From Achromobacter xylosoxidans (GTDB lineage: Bacteria; Pseudomonadota; Gammaproteobacteria; Burkholderiales; Burkholderiaceae_B), in assembly GCF_001457475.1 (NCBI RefSeq), contig NZ_LN831029.1:992001-1056000 (forward strand): a stretch of DNA of 64,000 nucleotides. The letters are read 5' to 3'. The position numbers and the translations under genes are program-made. The first letter of the stretch is position 1; the number at the start of each line of letters is the position of its first letter. The notes beneath the pieces were generated by a model, which saw only the letters and a program-made list of their open reading frames with translations, did no database searches and was not told where the DNA came from. Below, piece by piece: positions 49,934-60,521 of the stretch.

Positions 49934-50171
49934 GGACGGTATCGTAGCCTGAGGGAGGAGGCGGCCCCGGACGGCGGCCTGTGGCTGGTTCCGGGCGCGG
50001 CGATGTGGAATAATTGCCTATATCGTGAGGCATGTGTCCATAATGTGGTCAATCATGCGCTCCGCTGCTGTACAAATAAACAGTATCGCAGATTCATCTG
50101 AAATTGGCGCGATTTGCTTCGAGCGGCCCGCATTCTGCACGGGCATTGTTAACGCTGGGCATCTTCCCGAG

Positions 50172-50963
50172 ATGGGGGTGATGGTGTCGGAATCCAAGGT
50201 GGCGGGCGCCGCGGCGTTCGCCAAATTCATGACGGTGCTGCAGGCGGTGGCGGACGCGCCCAGTCCGCCTACGGCGGCGGCGCTGGCGCGCGGCTGCGGT
50301 TACCCGCGGCCCACGGTCTACCGCATCGTGGCGGCGCTGGCCGAGCAGGGCATGGTGGCCGAGACCGACGGCGTTTACCGCCTCGGACCCCGCCTGCTGT
50401 CGCTGGCCAGCCGCGCCTGGTCGCAGTTCGACCTGCGCGCCACGCTGGCGGCCGACCTGCGGGCGCTGCGCGACGCCACCGGCGAAACCGTGCACCTGGC
50501 GGTGCCGGCCGGCACGGAAATGGTCTATATCGACAAGCTTGAAAGCCCCGGCCCGGTGCGCATGGCCTCGCGCGTGGGCGCGGCGGTGGCGCTGCATTCG
50601 AGCGCGGTGGGCAAGGCCTATCTGGCGGCGCTGGGCGATGCCGCGCGCGAACCCCTGCTGCGCGATCTGCCCTTGGAATCGCGCATGCCCGGCACGCTGG
50701 CGAGCCTGCCCGCGTTGCGCGCGGCCCTGGCCGAAACGGCGGCGCGCGGCTACGCCATGGACAACGAGGAAAACGAGCCCGGCATCGTCTGCTACGGCGT
50801 GGCGCTGCGCGATGCCGCGGGCCACCCGGTGGCCTGCGTCAGCATCAGCACCTTGCTGTTCCGGCGCCGCGACGATCCGCAGTCCGCCTATATCGAACCC
50901 CTGCTGCGGCTGCGTGATGCGGCCACGGCCAAACTTGCCGTGCTGCCATCCGGCGGCGCCTGA
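50172..50963 (+). CDS. IclR-family transcriptional regulator
   Basis: About 263 residues. N-terminal winged helix (FAKFMTVLQAVADAP ... YPRPTVYRIVAALAEQGMV) and C-terminal IclR effector domain (GETVHLAVPAGTEMVYIDKL, SSAVGKAYLAAL, GYAMDNEENEPGIVCYGVAL). The start is uncertain: ATG 50172 is used, ATG 50181 is next, and a longer frame from 50025 has no family match at its start. It is directly upstream of the KDPG aldolase and KDG kinase genes, so it likely regulates them, like KdgR-type proteins. Confidence 0.85.
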   Translation: MGVMVSESKVAGAAAFAKFMTVLQAVADAPSPPTAAALARGCGYPRPTVYRIVAALAEQGMVAETDGVYRLGPRLLSLASRAWSQFDLRATLAADLRALRDATGETVHLAVPAGTEMVYIDKLESPGPVRMASRVGAAVALHSSAVGKAYLAALGDAAREPLLRDLPLESRMPGTLASLPALRAALAETAARGYAMDNEENEPGIVCYGVALRDAAGHPVACVSISTLLFRRRDDPQSAYIEPLLRLRDAATAKLAVLPSGGA

Positions 50964-50987
50964 ACGATCCGCCCCGAAAGGAATGCC

Positions 50988-51632
50988 ATGACCGCTGCTC
51001 CTCTTGCCTCGAAACTCGACGCCTTGCTCGCCGCGCGGGTGGTGCCTGTGCTGCGCTACCAGGACGCCGCCACCGCGGCCTATGCCGCCGAGGTGGCCGT
51101 GGCCGCCGGCTGCGCCACCCTCGAACTGACCTGGACCATTCCCGGCGTGACCGATCTGGTGCGCGCGCTGCGCGACAAGCATGGCCCCGCGCTGCTGCTG
51201 GGGGTGGGCACGGTGCTGGATGAAACCCAGGCGCGCGAGGCGCTGGTGGCCGGCGCCGATTTCCTGGTGTCGCCGGCCCTGGCCTGCGAGATCGTCGACC
51301 TGGCGCACGCCGCCGACGCCCTGTGCCTGTTGGGCGCCTTCACGCCCACCGAAGTGCTGGCCGCGCGCCGCGCCGGCGTCGACGTGGTCAAGGTGTTCCC
51401 CGCCGACACGGGCGGCCCCAAGCACCTGGCGGCGTTGAAGTCGGTCTACCCGGACACGGTGTTCTGCCCCACCGGCGGCGTTACCGCCGAGAACATGGCT
51501 TCCTATTTCGCCGCCGGCGCCGGCCTGGTCGGCATCGGCAGCAACCTTTACGACAAGGCCGCCTTCGCCGCGCGCGACACCGCCGCGCTGGTGGCCCAGA
51601 TCACCCGCACCCGCGAGGCCGCCCATGGCTGA
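50988..51632 (+). CDS. eda: 2-keto-3-deoxy-6-phosphogluconate aldolase
   Basis: A 214-residue class I aldolase that splits KDPG to pyruvate and glyceraldehyde 3-phosphate (Entner-Doudoroff pathway). Visible are RVVPVLRY, the catalytic Glu in CATLELTW, GVGTVLDETQAREAL, and the Schiff-base Lys in VDVVKVFPA, then CPTGGVTAENMASYF. Ribosome site GAAAGGA precedes the ATG. Its 3' end overlaps the kinase gene by eight bases. Confidence 0.93.
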   Translation: MTAAPLASKLDALLAARVVPVLRYQDAATAAYAAEVAVAAGCATLELTWTIPGVTDLVRALRDKHGPALLLGVGTVLDETQAREALVAGADFLVSPALACEIVDLAHAADALCLLGAFTPTEVLAARRAGVDVVKVFPADTGGPKHLAALKSVYPDTVFCPTGGVTAENMASYFAAGAGLVGIGSNLYDKAAFAARDTAALVAQITRTREAAHG

Positions 51633-52548
51633 TTTCGACATCGTCGCGCTGGGCGAGCCGCTGGTCGAACTGAACCAGACCAGCCAGGACCAGCGCCAAT
51701 ACCTGCAAGGCTTCGGCGGCGACACCTCCAACGCCGTCATCGCCGCGGCCCGCCAGGGCGCGCGCTGCGCCTACCTGACCCGCGTGGGCGACGACGCCTT
51801 CGGCGCGCAGTTCCTGGCGTTGTGGCGCGACGAGGGCGTGGACACCTCGGGCGTCGAGGTCGACGCCAATGCGCACACCGGCCTGTACTTCGTGCAGCAC
51901 GGCCCCGACGGCCACGCCTTCAGCTACCTGCGACGTGGCTCGGCCGCCAGCCTCATGACTCCCGCCAGCCTCGACGGCGGCCTGATCGAACGCGCCCATT
52001 TCCTGCACGTCTCCGGCATCAGCCTGGCGATCAGCACCAGCGCCTGCGACACGGTCTTCGCCGCCATCGCCCGCGCCCGCGCCGCCGGCGTGCAGGTCAG
52101 CCTGGATTCGAACTTGCGGCTGCGCCTGTGGCCGCTGGACCGGGCCCGCGCCGTACTGCGCGAGGCGCTGCGCCACGCCGACCTGTTCCTGCCAAGCATG
52201 GACGACATGCAGCACCTGACCGGCAACGACGACCCCGAGCGCACCCTCGACTGGATCCGCGACGCCGGCGCGACCGGCGTGGTGGTGCTGAAACTGGGCA
52301 AGGACGGCTCCATCATCGACGACGGCAAGACCCGCACACCGGTCGCGGCATTGCGCGTGGATGCGGTGGACGCCACCGGCGCCGGCGACTGCTTCGCCGG
52401 CAGCCTGCTGGCGCGCCGCTGCCAGGGCGACGGCTGGGCCGACGCGGTGCGCTACGCCAACGTGGCGGCGGCGCTGTCGACGCTGGGCTATGGCGCCGTC
52501 GACCCCCTGCCGCGGGCGGAGCAGGTGCTGGCCAGGCTGCGGACCTGA
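51625..52548 (+). CDS. kdgK: PfkB-family sugar kinase, 2-keto-3-deoxygluconate kinase-like
   Basis: A 307-residue ribokinase-fold kinase. The N-terminal ALGEPLVELNQ, QGFGGDTSNAVIAAARQGA and the C-terminal DATGAGDCFAGSLLARR with catalytic Asp are family hallmarks. It phosphorylates 2-keto-3-deoxygluconate to KDPG, the substrate of the overlapping aldolase gene. Assignment to KDG rather than another sugar acid rests on this context. A bidirectional terminator follows. Confidence 0.9.
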   Translation: MADFDIVALGEPLVELNQTSQDQRQYLQGFGGDTSNAVIAAARQGARCAYLTRVGDDAFGAQFLALWRDEGVDTSGVEVDANAHTGLYFVQHGPDGHAFSYLRRGSAASLMTPASLDGGLIERAHFLHVSGISLAISTSACDTVFAAIARARAAGVQVSLDSNLRLRLWPLDRARAVLREALRHADLFLPSMDDMQHLTGNDDPERTLDWIRDAGATGVVVLKLGKDGSIIDDGKTRTPVAALRVDAVDATGAGDCFAGSLLARRCQGDGWADAVRYANVAAALSTLGYGAVDPLPRAEQVLARLRT

Positions 52549-52594
52549 GGCAGGGGCGTCTCAACAGCCGGCCCCAACCGCCGGCCCAAACAAA

Positions 52595-52630
52595 AATCCC
52601 CGCCGGTTCGCACCAGCGGGGATTTTTTTT
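52595..52630. terminator. Bidirectional terminator after kdgK
   Basis: AATCCCCGC-cggttcgcacca-GCGGGGATT, followed by TTTTTT on the plus strand and AAAAA before it, so it can serve kdgK and the convergent small gene at 52676. Confidence 0.88.
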
Positions 52631-52675
52631 CGATCAGGCGGCACGCCAGGAACCTGGCGCGGCCCGCGTGTCATT

Positions 52676-52804
52676 TTAGACGCGCTTGATCTTTTCCAGC
52701 ATCTTGAACACACCCTTGGGCGACTTGACGAACAAGCGCTTGAAGGCCTTGCCCAGGCAACGGCGTTCCAGGGTGTTGCGACGCACGCGTTTGCGTTCAG
52801 CCAT
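52676..52804 (-). CDS. Small highly basic protein, 42 residues
   Basis: It runs from ATG 52804 to TAA. The ribosome site AGGAG lies seven bases upstream, and a terminator lies just after it. The sequence MAERKRVRRNTLERRCLG, then KAFKRLFVKSP and KGVFKMLEKIKRV, has about 17 Lys/Arg and one Cys. It is not ribosomal protein L36 (no CxxC zinc ligands). A nucleic-acid-binding or membrane-active role would fit, but I do not recognise it. Confidence 0.7.
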   Translation of the reverse strand: MAERKRVRRNTLERRCLGKAFKRLFVKSPKGVFKMLEKIKRV

Positions 52805-53306
52805 GTTGATTCTCCTGTTGAATTTGCGGAAATCGAATTAGCGGGGCGAAGCCGCCTTCAAGCTTGGCTTGCGGGCGTCTTCGACCCGGCCGCACAACCG
52901 GAAATCGGGCTGGCGGGGAAATTGGGTAACTCGGCATTCTAGCCTGAAAGTGGCGAGGGTGCCAATTTGGGGGGCTTGCCTGGAGAGCCGGGAACGCCAA
53001 AAAATAGGGACGTATTTGGCTTGGTAAGCCCTCTTTCGGTCCGCTCCGTGTGCAGGACATGCATCAACAGGCCAGCTGATTGGCCCCTTCGCACACGCGA
53101 GAGCGCCATCATCCCGACGCAAGACACCGCGTAAGCCTCAAAAGGCCGCCCGCGCGGCCGGTTTGAGGCGGGCCCCGCAAGATCCTCCGCTCCACTCCTG
53201 ACGGTCACCAGCACGCCAAGCAAGCCGACCGCCCCAACGCCCGACGCCATCCCCCGCCGATCCCGCCACGCGCGGCTCAAGAACCCGCATCGCCCAAAAA
53301 CGAAGA
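52805..53306. other. Intergenic region between small basic gene and LysR gene
   Basis: About 500 bases without a credible gene on either strand. The first ~100 bases must hold the promoter of the small basic gene: TAATTC lies 36 bases before its ATG with TTGAAG 15 bases further upstream, a weak pair. I see no RNA gene or repeat in the remainder. Confidence 0.45.
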
Positions 53307-54266
53307 CTACTCAGCCGGCCCCAACTTAGGCCGAATGAAATCCATGAACGCCCGCGTCTTGGCCGGCTGAATACTCGACGGATACACCACGTAGATCGAA
53401 ATGGGATCCACCGACCACCCGGGCAACACCCGCCGCAGCGAATTGCGCTTGATGATCGGATCCAGCGCCTGGCAGTGCGGCATGCGCGTGATCGCCAGGT
53501 CCAGCCCCGCGAAAGTCCCCGCGATGCTCATGTTGTTCGCGGCCAGATGGCCGCTCACCGGCACCTGCTCGGTCACCTTGCCGTTGTGCAGCGTCCAATA
53601 GGAATGGGCGTCGTCGATGGTGGTGCGCAGGCACTGGTGCTGCATCAGGTCGCTCGGCGTTTTGGGCTCGCCAAAGCGCTCCAGATAGCGGTCCGATGCA
53701 TACAGGTAATTGTCCAGCGACACCAGCTCCTGCACCACCGCGCCATCGCTGCGCGGCACCGGCGCGGCGCCATTGCCGTTGTCCGCGGCGGCCGAAGGAT
53801 AGTCGCCGTCGCGCCCGAAGCGCAGCACGATGTCGAACGGCGTACCCTGCGCGTCCGATGCCGTCATCATGCTCAGGTCGAACTCGCACTCCACCTCCGG
53901 ATAGCGGTCGGTGAAATCCTTGATCGTCTCCGGCAGCAGCCAGATCGCCAGGCTATAGGGCATCGACACCCGCAGATTGCCGGACGGGCCGCCCGACAAC
54001 GCCTGCAATTGCTCGTGCGCCAGGCGCGCCTCGTCGATCAGGCCCTGGCAGCGGCTCATGTAGGCCGCGCCCGCCTCGGTCAGGTCCAGCCGGCGGGTAT
54101 TGCGGTTGATCAGGCGCAGCCCGATCGCCCGTTCCAGCTCGTTGATACGGCGTGACAACGTCGATGTGGGCATGTTCAGGGCCCGGGCGGCCAGGCTGAA
54201 GCTCTTGCGCTTGGCAACCTCTACGAACAAGGCGATGTCATTGAGCTGGACGGTCGAAGCTTCCAT
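53307..54266 (-). CDS. LysR-family transcriptional regulator
   Basis: A 319-residue LysR protein. HTH VQLNDIALFVEVAKRKSFSL then MPTSTLSRRINELERAIGLRL, effector domain from GNLRVSMPYSLAIWLLPETI. The NTRRLDLTEAGAAY turn puts it in the AaeR/DhcR half of the family. An extra Gly/Asn-rich loop (ADNGNGAAPVPRSD) is inserted in the effector domain compared with usual members. It is divergent from the glycosyltransferase gene by 228 bases; its target is unknown. Confidence 0.9.
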   Translation of the reverse strand: MEASTVQLNDIALFVEVAKRKSFSLAARALNMPTSTLSRRINELERAIGLRLINRNTRRLDLTEAGAAYMSRCQGLIDEARLAHEQLQALSGGPSGNLRVSMPYSLAIWLLPETIKDFTDRYPEVECEFDLSMMTASDAQGTPFDIVLRFGRDGDYPSAAADNGNGAAPVPRSDGAVVQELVSLDNYLYASDRYLERFGEPKTPSDLMQHQCLRTTIDDAHSYWTLHNGKVTEQVPVSGHLAANNMSIAGTFAGLDLAITRMPHCQALDPIIKRNSLRRVLPGWSVDPISIYVVYPSSIQPAKTRAFMDFIRPKLGPAE

Positions 54267-54494
54267 AGGCGTTCCGGTGTGGGCCGCCCGAGTTTACGCC
54301 ACTCCGGGCAGGTGCCCAACGGCCGGAGCGGAAGCTAGGAAGCGTCTGGAAATCCGCACATTGTCAGATTTGATTGCAAATTTGCATGCCATGGCATCAG
54401 TTGGCACAGGCATATCCCCTAAACTTCAGGCGAAAACAACACACAGACCAAGACCGCAGCGGTTTGCCGGAAATCGCAAAGGGGCACAGTTCGC

Positions 54495-55430
54495 ATGACC
54501 GCTACGCCGACGTTTTTCACCGTCCTCACCCCCACTTACAACCGGGCGGGCACGCTGCATCGGGTGTATGAATCGCTTTCCCGCCAGACCTACCGGGATT
54601 TCGAGTGGGTGATCGTGGACGACGGTTCCACCGACAACACCCACGAAGCCGTGCTCGACTGGCAGCAGCGCGCCGCCTTCCCCATCCGTTACGTCTGGCA
54701 GAACAACCAGCACAAGAAAACCGCCTTCAATCGCGGCGTGCGCGAGGCGCGCGGCGAACTGGTCGTGGCGCTGGACAGCGACGACGAAATGCCGCCCGAG
54801 GCGCTGGCCACGTTCAAGGCCGCCTGGGACGCCATTCCGCCGGCGCGGCGCGATTCGTACGTGGCCATCACCGGCCTGTGCGCGCGGCCGGACGGCAGCA
54901 TCGTCGGCGACCGCTATCCGCAGGACGTGTTCGACAGCACCGCGGTCGACGTGTATTTCCGCTATCGCATCAAGGGCGAGAAGTTCGGCTGTATGCGCAC
55001 CGACATCCTGCGCAAGTTTCCGTTCCCCGAAGACGTGGCCGGGTTCGTGCCCGAGAGCCTGGTGTGGTGGGCGATCGCGCGGGCTGGCTATCTCAGCCGC
55101 TTCATCAACCAGGTCGTGCGCACTTACCACGACACCCCGGGCGGGCTCAGCCAGGGGGCGGTCTCGGTGCACAACAACGCCCAGGGCCTGTACCTGCTGG
55201 CCTGGGACATGTTGCAGCACCACCTGGAATTCTTCCGCTTCCGGCCACGCGAATTCATCATGGCCGCCGCGCGCTACACGCGCTTCCGGCTGCACCTGAA
55301 GCACTCGGGCGTGCCGACGGCGTTGCAGGCCTACCGCCTGACAAACCCGTGGGCGCGGTTGATGGTGGGCGTGATGTGGCCGTTGGGCTATGCGCTGTAC
55401 CGCCGCGACCGGCGGCGCGGCGTTGCCTGA
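54495..55430 (+). CDS. Family 2 glycosyltransferase
   Basis: A 311-residue GT-A-fold glycosyltransferase. FFTVLTPTYNRAGTLHRVYE, the nucleotide-sugar VDDGSTDNT, ALDSDDEMPP (DxD metal site) and VPESLVWWAIARAGYLSRF are typical. It lacks TM segments apart from a hydrophobic C-terminus (LMVGVMWPLGYALYRR). It probably transfers a sugar to a cell-envelope acceptor. It is alone between a LysR gene and the ABC transporter genes, so no pathway is evident. Confidence 0.88.
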   Translation: MTATPTFFTVLTPTYNRAGTLHRVYESLSRQTYRDFEWVIVDDGSTDNTHEAVLDWQQRAAFPIRYVWQNNQHKKTAFNRGVREARGELVVALDSDDEMPPEALATFKAAWDAIPPARRDSYVAITGLCARPDGSIVGDRYPQDVFDSTAVDVYFRYRIKGEKFGCMRTDILRKFPFPEDVAGFVPESLVWWAIARAGYLSRFINQVVRTYHDTPGGLSQGAVSVHNNAQGLYLLAWDMLQHHLEFFRFRPREFIMAAARYTRFRLHLKHSGVPTALQAYRLTNPWARLMVGVMWPLGYALYRRDRRRGVA

Positions 55431-55484
55431 GCACCCGGGAAATGCCGGCGCGGGGCGGGCCCGCGCCCGTCCGCTTGGCCGCGG

Positions 55485-56227
<743 letters not shown>

Positions 56228-56231
<4 letters not shown>

Positions 56232-58021
56232 TCCACTCCGCCCAGATAGGCTTCCAGCACCGCGGGGTTGTGCTGGATCTCCGCCGGCAGGCCCTCGGCG
56301 ATCTTTTCGCCGAAGTCCATCACCACCACGCGATCCACCAGGCCCATCACGAAATCCATGTCGTGCTCGACCAGCAGGATCGCCATGCCCTCGGCCCGCA
56401 GCTTTTTCAGCAGCTCGGCCAGTTCGCATTTTTCCTGGTAGCGCAGGCCGGCGGCCGGTTCGTCCAGCAGCAGGATGCAGGGATCCGACGCCAGCGCCCG
56501 CGCGATCTCCAGGATGCGCTGCTGGCCCAGCGCCAGCGAGCCGGCCTCGTCGTGCAGGTGTTTGCCCAGGCCGACGCGCTTGACCTGGCGCGCGGCCTCG
56601 GCCAGCAGGCGGGCCTCCTCGGCGCGGTCCAGCCGCCAGGCGGCCGGCAGCACGCCGCGATGGCCGCGCAGGTGGGCGCCGATGGCGACGTTCTCCAGCA
56701 CGCTCATGCGGCCCAGCAGCCGCACGTGCTGGAAGGTGCGCGACAGGCCCAGGCGGGCGATGCGGCGCGCGCCGGCGCCGGCCACTGGCTGGCCCAGCAG
56801 CGTGACCTGGCCGGAGGTGGGCGTGTCCACGCCCGAGATCTGGTTGAACATGGTGCTCTTGCCGGCGCCGTTGGGGCCGATCAGCGCCAGGATCTCGCCG
56901 GCGCGGATCTCCAGGTTCATGGCGTTGTTGGCGACCAGGCCGCCGAACTTGCGGGTCACGTCGACCGCCTTCAGCACCACCTCGCCGCGCGGCGGCATGG
57001 GCTTGCGCGGCAGCAGTTCGGCCTGGCTGTCGATCTGGCGCTGGCGCTTGCGCACCGGCACGCAGCGCGCCAGCACCGGCCACAGGCCGCCGCGGAAGCG
57101 GTGCAGCAGCAGTACCATGCCGAAGCCGAACACGATCACCTCGAAGTTGCCGGTCTGGCCCAGCAGCTTGGGCAGCCAGTCCTGCAGCCACTGCTTGAGC
57201 ACCGTGAACACGCCCGCGCCCACCAGCGCGCCCCACACCTGGCCGGCGCCGCCGATGACGGTCATGAACAGGTATTCGATGCCCATCTGCAGGCCGAACG
57301 GGTTGGGATTGACGAAGCGCTGCATGTGCGCGTACAGCCAGCCCGAGGCGCAGGCCTGCAGCGCGGCGATGATGAAGATCACCATGCGCGAGCGGGCCGT
57401 GTCCACACCCATGGACTCGGCCATGACGCGGCCGCCCTTGAGGGCGCGGATGGCGCGGCCCTCGCGCGAATCGAGCAGGTTGCTGGTCGACCACATGGCC
57501 ACCAGCAGGAAGGCCCAGATCAGGTAGTAGATCTCATCGCCCTGCGTCAGCGACCAGCCGAACAGGTTGATGGCGGGCACGTCCGGGATGCCGGTGTGGC
57601 CGCCCAGGCCCTCGACCGAGCCGAAGGCGAAGTACAGCGACAGGCCCCAGGCGATGGTGCCCAGCGGCAGGAAGTGGCCGGACAGCTTGAGCGTGATGGC
57701 GCCCAGCAGGTAGGCCACCACCAGGGTCAGCAGCAGGCCTGCCAGCAGCGTCAGCCAGGGCGAGGCGCCCAACCACGCCAGCCAGGCGGGCAGGGCGTCG
57801 GCGCGGGTGGTGAGCAACGCGGTGGTGTAGGCGCCGACGCCGACGAAGGCGGCCTGGCCGAAGCTGGTCAGGCCGCCCACGCCGGTCAGCAGCACCAGCC
57901 CCAGCGCCACCATGGCGTACAGGCCGATGTAGTTCAGCAGCGTGACGTAGAACGGCGGCAACGCCAGCGGCGCGGCCGCCAGCAGCGCCAGGAACACGAG
58001 GACGAGGTGGCGCGGGGTCAT
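56228..58021 (-). CDS. Fused LivM-LivG: ABC permease with ABC ATPase
   Basis: 597 residues. Residues ~1-320 are a LivM-type permease with several TM segments ([56 protein letters not shown]). After a charged linker ([18 protein letters not shown]) comes a LivG-type ATPase with Walker [17 protein letters not shown], signature [15 protein letters not shown] and Walker [12 protein letters not shown]. The permease-ATPase fusion is unusual for this transporter type but is seen in several beta-proteobacteria. It overlaps LivF by four bases and LivH by four. Confidence 0.93.
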
Positions 58022-59058
58022 TCTTCTTCTTCCTCGACGTGGTGGCTTTTCAGGGAACGCCAGAGCAGCACGGGAATGATCAGCGTGAAGACGATGATCT
58101 CCTTGTAGGCGCTGGCCCAGAACGAGGAGAAAGCCTCGATCAGGCCGACCAGCACGGCGCCGGCGGCGGCCAGCGGGTAGCTCACCAGGCCGCCGATGAT
58201 GGCGCCGACGAAGCCCTTCAGGCTGACCATGAAGCCGGAATCGAAATACATGGTGGTGATGGGCGCGATCAGGATGCCCGAGACGGTGCCGATCAGCGCC
58301 GCCAGGAAAAACGTGGCCTTGCCGGCGAACACCGGCGAAATGCCCATCAGGCGCGCGCCGAGCCGGTTGAAGGCGGCCGCGCGCAAGGCCTTGCCGTACA
58401 TCGAGCGCTCGAAGAACTGGTACAGCACCACGATCAGCAGCGCCGACACGGCCACCACCCACAGCGCCTGGCTGTTGACGTTGACCGGGCCCAGCGCCAG
58501 GCTGGCGTCGCTGAACGGCGCGGTGCGCGCGCCCTCGGCGCCGAAGGCCAGCAGGCCCAGGCCGACCAGCGCCAGGTGTACGGCGATCGACACGATCAGC
58601 AGCACCAGCGTCGAGGCCGAGGCGATCGGCTGGTAGAACAGGCGGTACAGCTGCGGGCCCATCGGCACCACCAGCAGCAGCGTCAGCAGCGCCTGCACGG
58701 CCATCGGCAGCTGCGCCAGCGGCAGGCGGTAGAACAGCGCGGCCAGCAGCAGCGGATACGCCACCTTGGCGCCGATGCGCCACAGCGGCGCGCGGCGTCC
58801 CGGCCGCCTGGCGCGCGCCATCAGGTCGGCCACGGCCTCGGCCAGCGCGAACGCCAGCAGCAGCCACACCAGCAGCACCGGCTTGCCGGCCTGCAGCGCG
58901 GCCATGGTGAGCGCGCCGAAGGCGACGAACTCGCCCTGGGGGATGAACAGCACGCGGGTAACGGTAAAGACCAGCAGGATGGACAAGGCCAGCAGCGCGT
59001 AGATGGCGCCGTTGGTGATGCCATCCTGCCCGAGTATCAGGGCGATCTGAGCATTCAT
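58018..59058 (-). CDS. livH: LivH-type ABC permease
   Basis: A 346-residue polytopic permease, longer than usual (about 290-308). The first half has [21 protein letters not shown] and [13 protein letters not shown]; the second has [19 protein letters not shown] and [20 protein letters not shown], family hallmarks. The extra length sits near residues 75-145, with a charged loop ([14 protein letters not shown]) and two further hydrophobic stretches. It overlaps the LivM-LivG gene by four bases. Confidence 0.92.
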   Translation of the reverse strand: MNAQIALILGQDGITNGAIYALLALSILLVFTVTRVLFIPQGEFVAFGALTMAALQAGKPVLLVWLLLAFALAEAVADLMARARRPGRRAPLWRIGAKVAYPLLLAALFYRLPLAQLPMAVQALLTLLLVVPMGPQLYRLFYQPIASASTLVLLIVSIAVHLALVGLGLLAFGAEGARTAPFSDASLALGPVNVNSQALWVVAVSALLIVVLYQFFERSMYGKALRAAAFNRLGARLMGISPVFAGKATFFLAALIGTVSGILIAPITTMYFDSGFMVSLKGFVGAIIGGLVSYPLAAAGAVLVGLIEAFSSFWASAYKEIIVFTLIIPVLLWRSLKSHHVEEEEE

Positions 59059-59209
59059 CGGTACTTCCGGATAGAACGGAAAAACATTGGAGCGACTTCA
59101 TCTCCGCTTGAACGTTGCCCATCGGGATGCCGCGGAGCCGGCTCTGCCGGTCCGCAGGCATGCCCCCTGGGGGGAGGCGCGCAGCGCTTCGGGGGGGGCC
59201 TGCTCCGGC

Positions 59210-60358
59210 TTACTTCACTAGCGTCCAGTTTCCGTCTTTGACGGTGATGAGTTCGCGGCCGCGGTCGTCGAAGCCGCTGTGGTCGGCGGCGCTCATGTTG
59301 TAGACGCCCTGGGTGCCGACCAGCTCGCGGGTCTGTTCCAGCGCGTCGCGCAGCGCGCTGCGGAACTCCTTGGTGCCCGGCTTGCCGGCCTTCTCGGCCA
59401 GCGGAATGGCCTTTTCCAGCAGCAGGCCGGCGTCGTAGACGTTGGCGCCGAAGGTGGCGGGCTTGGAACCGTTGAGTTTTTCGTAGGCGGCGATGTAGTC
59501 GCTGGCGACCTTCTTGGACGGGTTGCTGTCGGGCATTTCCGGCAGCACCAGCATCAGGCTGGCGGCCAGCACGGTGCCTTCGACCTTCTTGCCGCCGAGC
59601 TTGAGGAAGTCGGGCAGCGCGGCGCCGTGGGTCTGGTAGAACTTGCCCTTGTAGCCCTGGTCGAACAGCGTCGTCTGCGGCAGCACGCTGGCGGCGCCGG
59701 GGGCGGCCACCAGCACGGCGTCGGGCTTGGCCGCCAGGATCTTCAGCGCCTGGCCGGTGACCGAGCTGTCAAAGCGCAGGTAGCGCTCGTTGGCGGTGAG
59801 TTTGATGCCCTTTTCGGCCGCCAGGCCGGAGAACACCTTGTACCAGTTCTCGCCATACGGATCGTTCAGGCCGATGAAGCCGACCGTCTTGATGCCGCTC
59901 TTGGCCATGTGGTCGACCAGCGCGCGGGCGATGATGTCGTCGTTCTGGGTGGTCTTGAAGACCCATTTTTTCTGCTCGTTCATCGGCAGCACCACGGCGG
60001 CGGTGCCGACCGGCGCCAGCATCGGCACGCCGGCCTCGGCGGCGAACTGGATCACGCCCATGGCGTTGGGCGAGCCCGACGGCCCGATCAGGGCGTCCAC
60101 GTTCTGTTCGGTGATGAGCTTCTTGAAGGCCGTGACCGAGTTGGTGGAATCGCTGGCGTCGTCCAGCGAGATGTATTCCACGGTCAGGTCGCCGATCTTC
60201 TTGGGCAGCAGCGGCACGGTGTTCTTTTGCGGGATGCCGACCAGCGCGGTGGGGCCGGTGGACGAGGTGACCACGCCGACCTTGACCTGGGCCAGGACGG
60301 GCAGGGAGACCAGCGTGGCCAGCACGGCGGCGGCCAGGGGGAGTTTCTTCGACAGCAT
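59210..60358 (-). CDS. LivJ-type periplasmic substrate-binding protein
   Basis: A 382-residue periplasmic receptor, signal peptide MLSKKLPLAAAVLATLVSLP then VLA-QVKVGVV. GPTALVGIPQKNTVPLLPKK and IGPSGSPNAMGVIQFAAEAG are typical of peripla_BP_6 receptors for branched-chain amino acids and aromatic acids. GGAGG precedes the ATG at 60358. It probably determines the specificity of this transporter; with the catabolic genes behind it, an aromatic or alicyclic acid is likely. Confidence 0.93.
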   Translation of the reverse strand: MLSKKLPLAAAVLATLVSLPVLAQVKVGVVTSSTGPTALVGIPQKNTVPLLPKKIGDLTVEYISLDDASDSTNSVTAFKKLITEQNVDALIGPSGSPNAMGVIQFAAEAGVPMLAPVGTAAVVLPMNEQKKWVFKTTQNDDIIARALVDHMAKSGIKTVGFIGLNDPYGENWYKVFSGLAAEKGIKLTANERYLRFDSSVTGQALKILAAKPDAVLVAAPGAASVLPQTTLFDQGYKGKFYQTHGAALPDFLKLGGKKVEGTVLAASLMLVLPEMPDSNPSKKVASDYIAAYEKLNGSKPATFGANVYDAGLLLEKAIPLAEKAGKPGTKEFRSALRDALEQTRELVGTQGVYNMSAADHSGFDDRGRELITVKDGNWTLVK

Positions 60359-60521
60359 GGCAAAACCTCCGGATAGGGGGCAGAGTGGGTGCGGCTGGAA
60401 AACGGAGAAAACGGATACCGCGGAAATTGCTTTTGGTTTCAACTTTCTGGCACTGCACTGTAGACGCGGTCTGCGTGCTTACCTATCCGTCAAAACCCGA
60501 AGCGGATGCGTGGGACGCCGG

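Noticed and set aside
52676..52804. Small basic gene as ribosomal protein L36 (rpmJ)
   Set aside because: L36 is about 37-41 residues with a zinc-binding Cys/His set; this protein has a single Cys and a different sequence.
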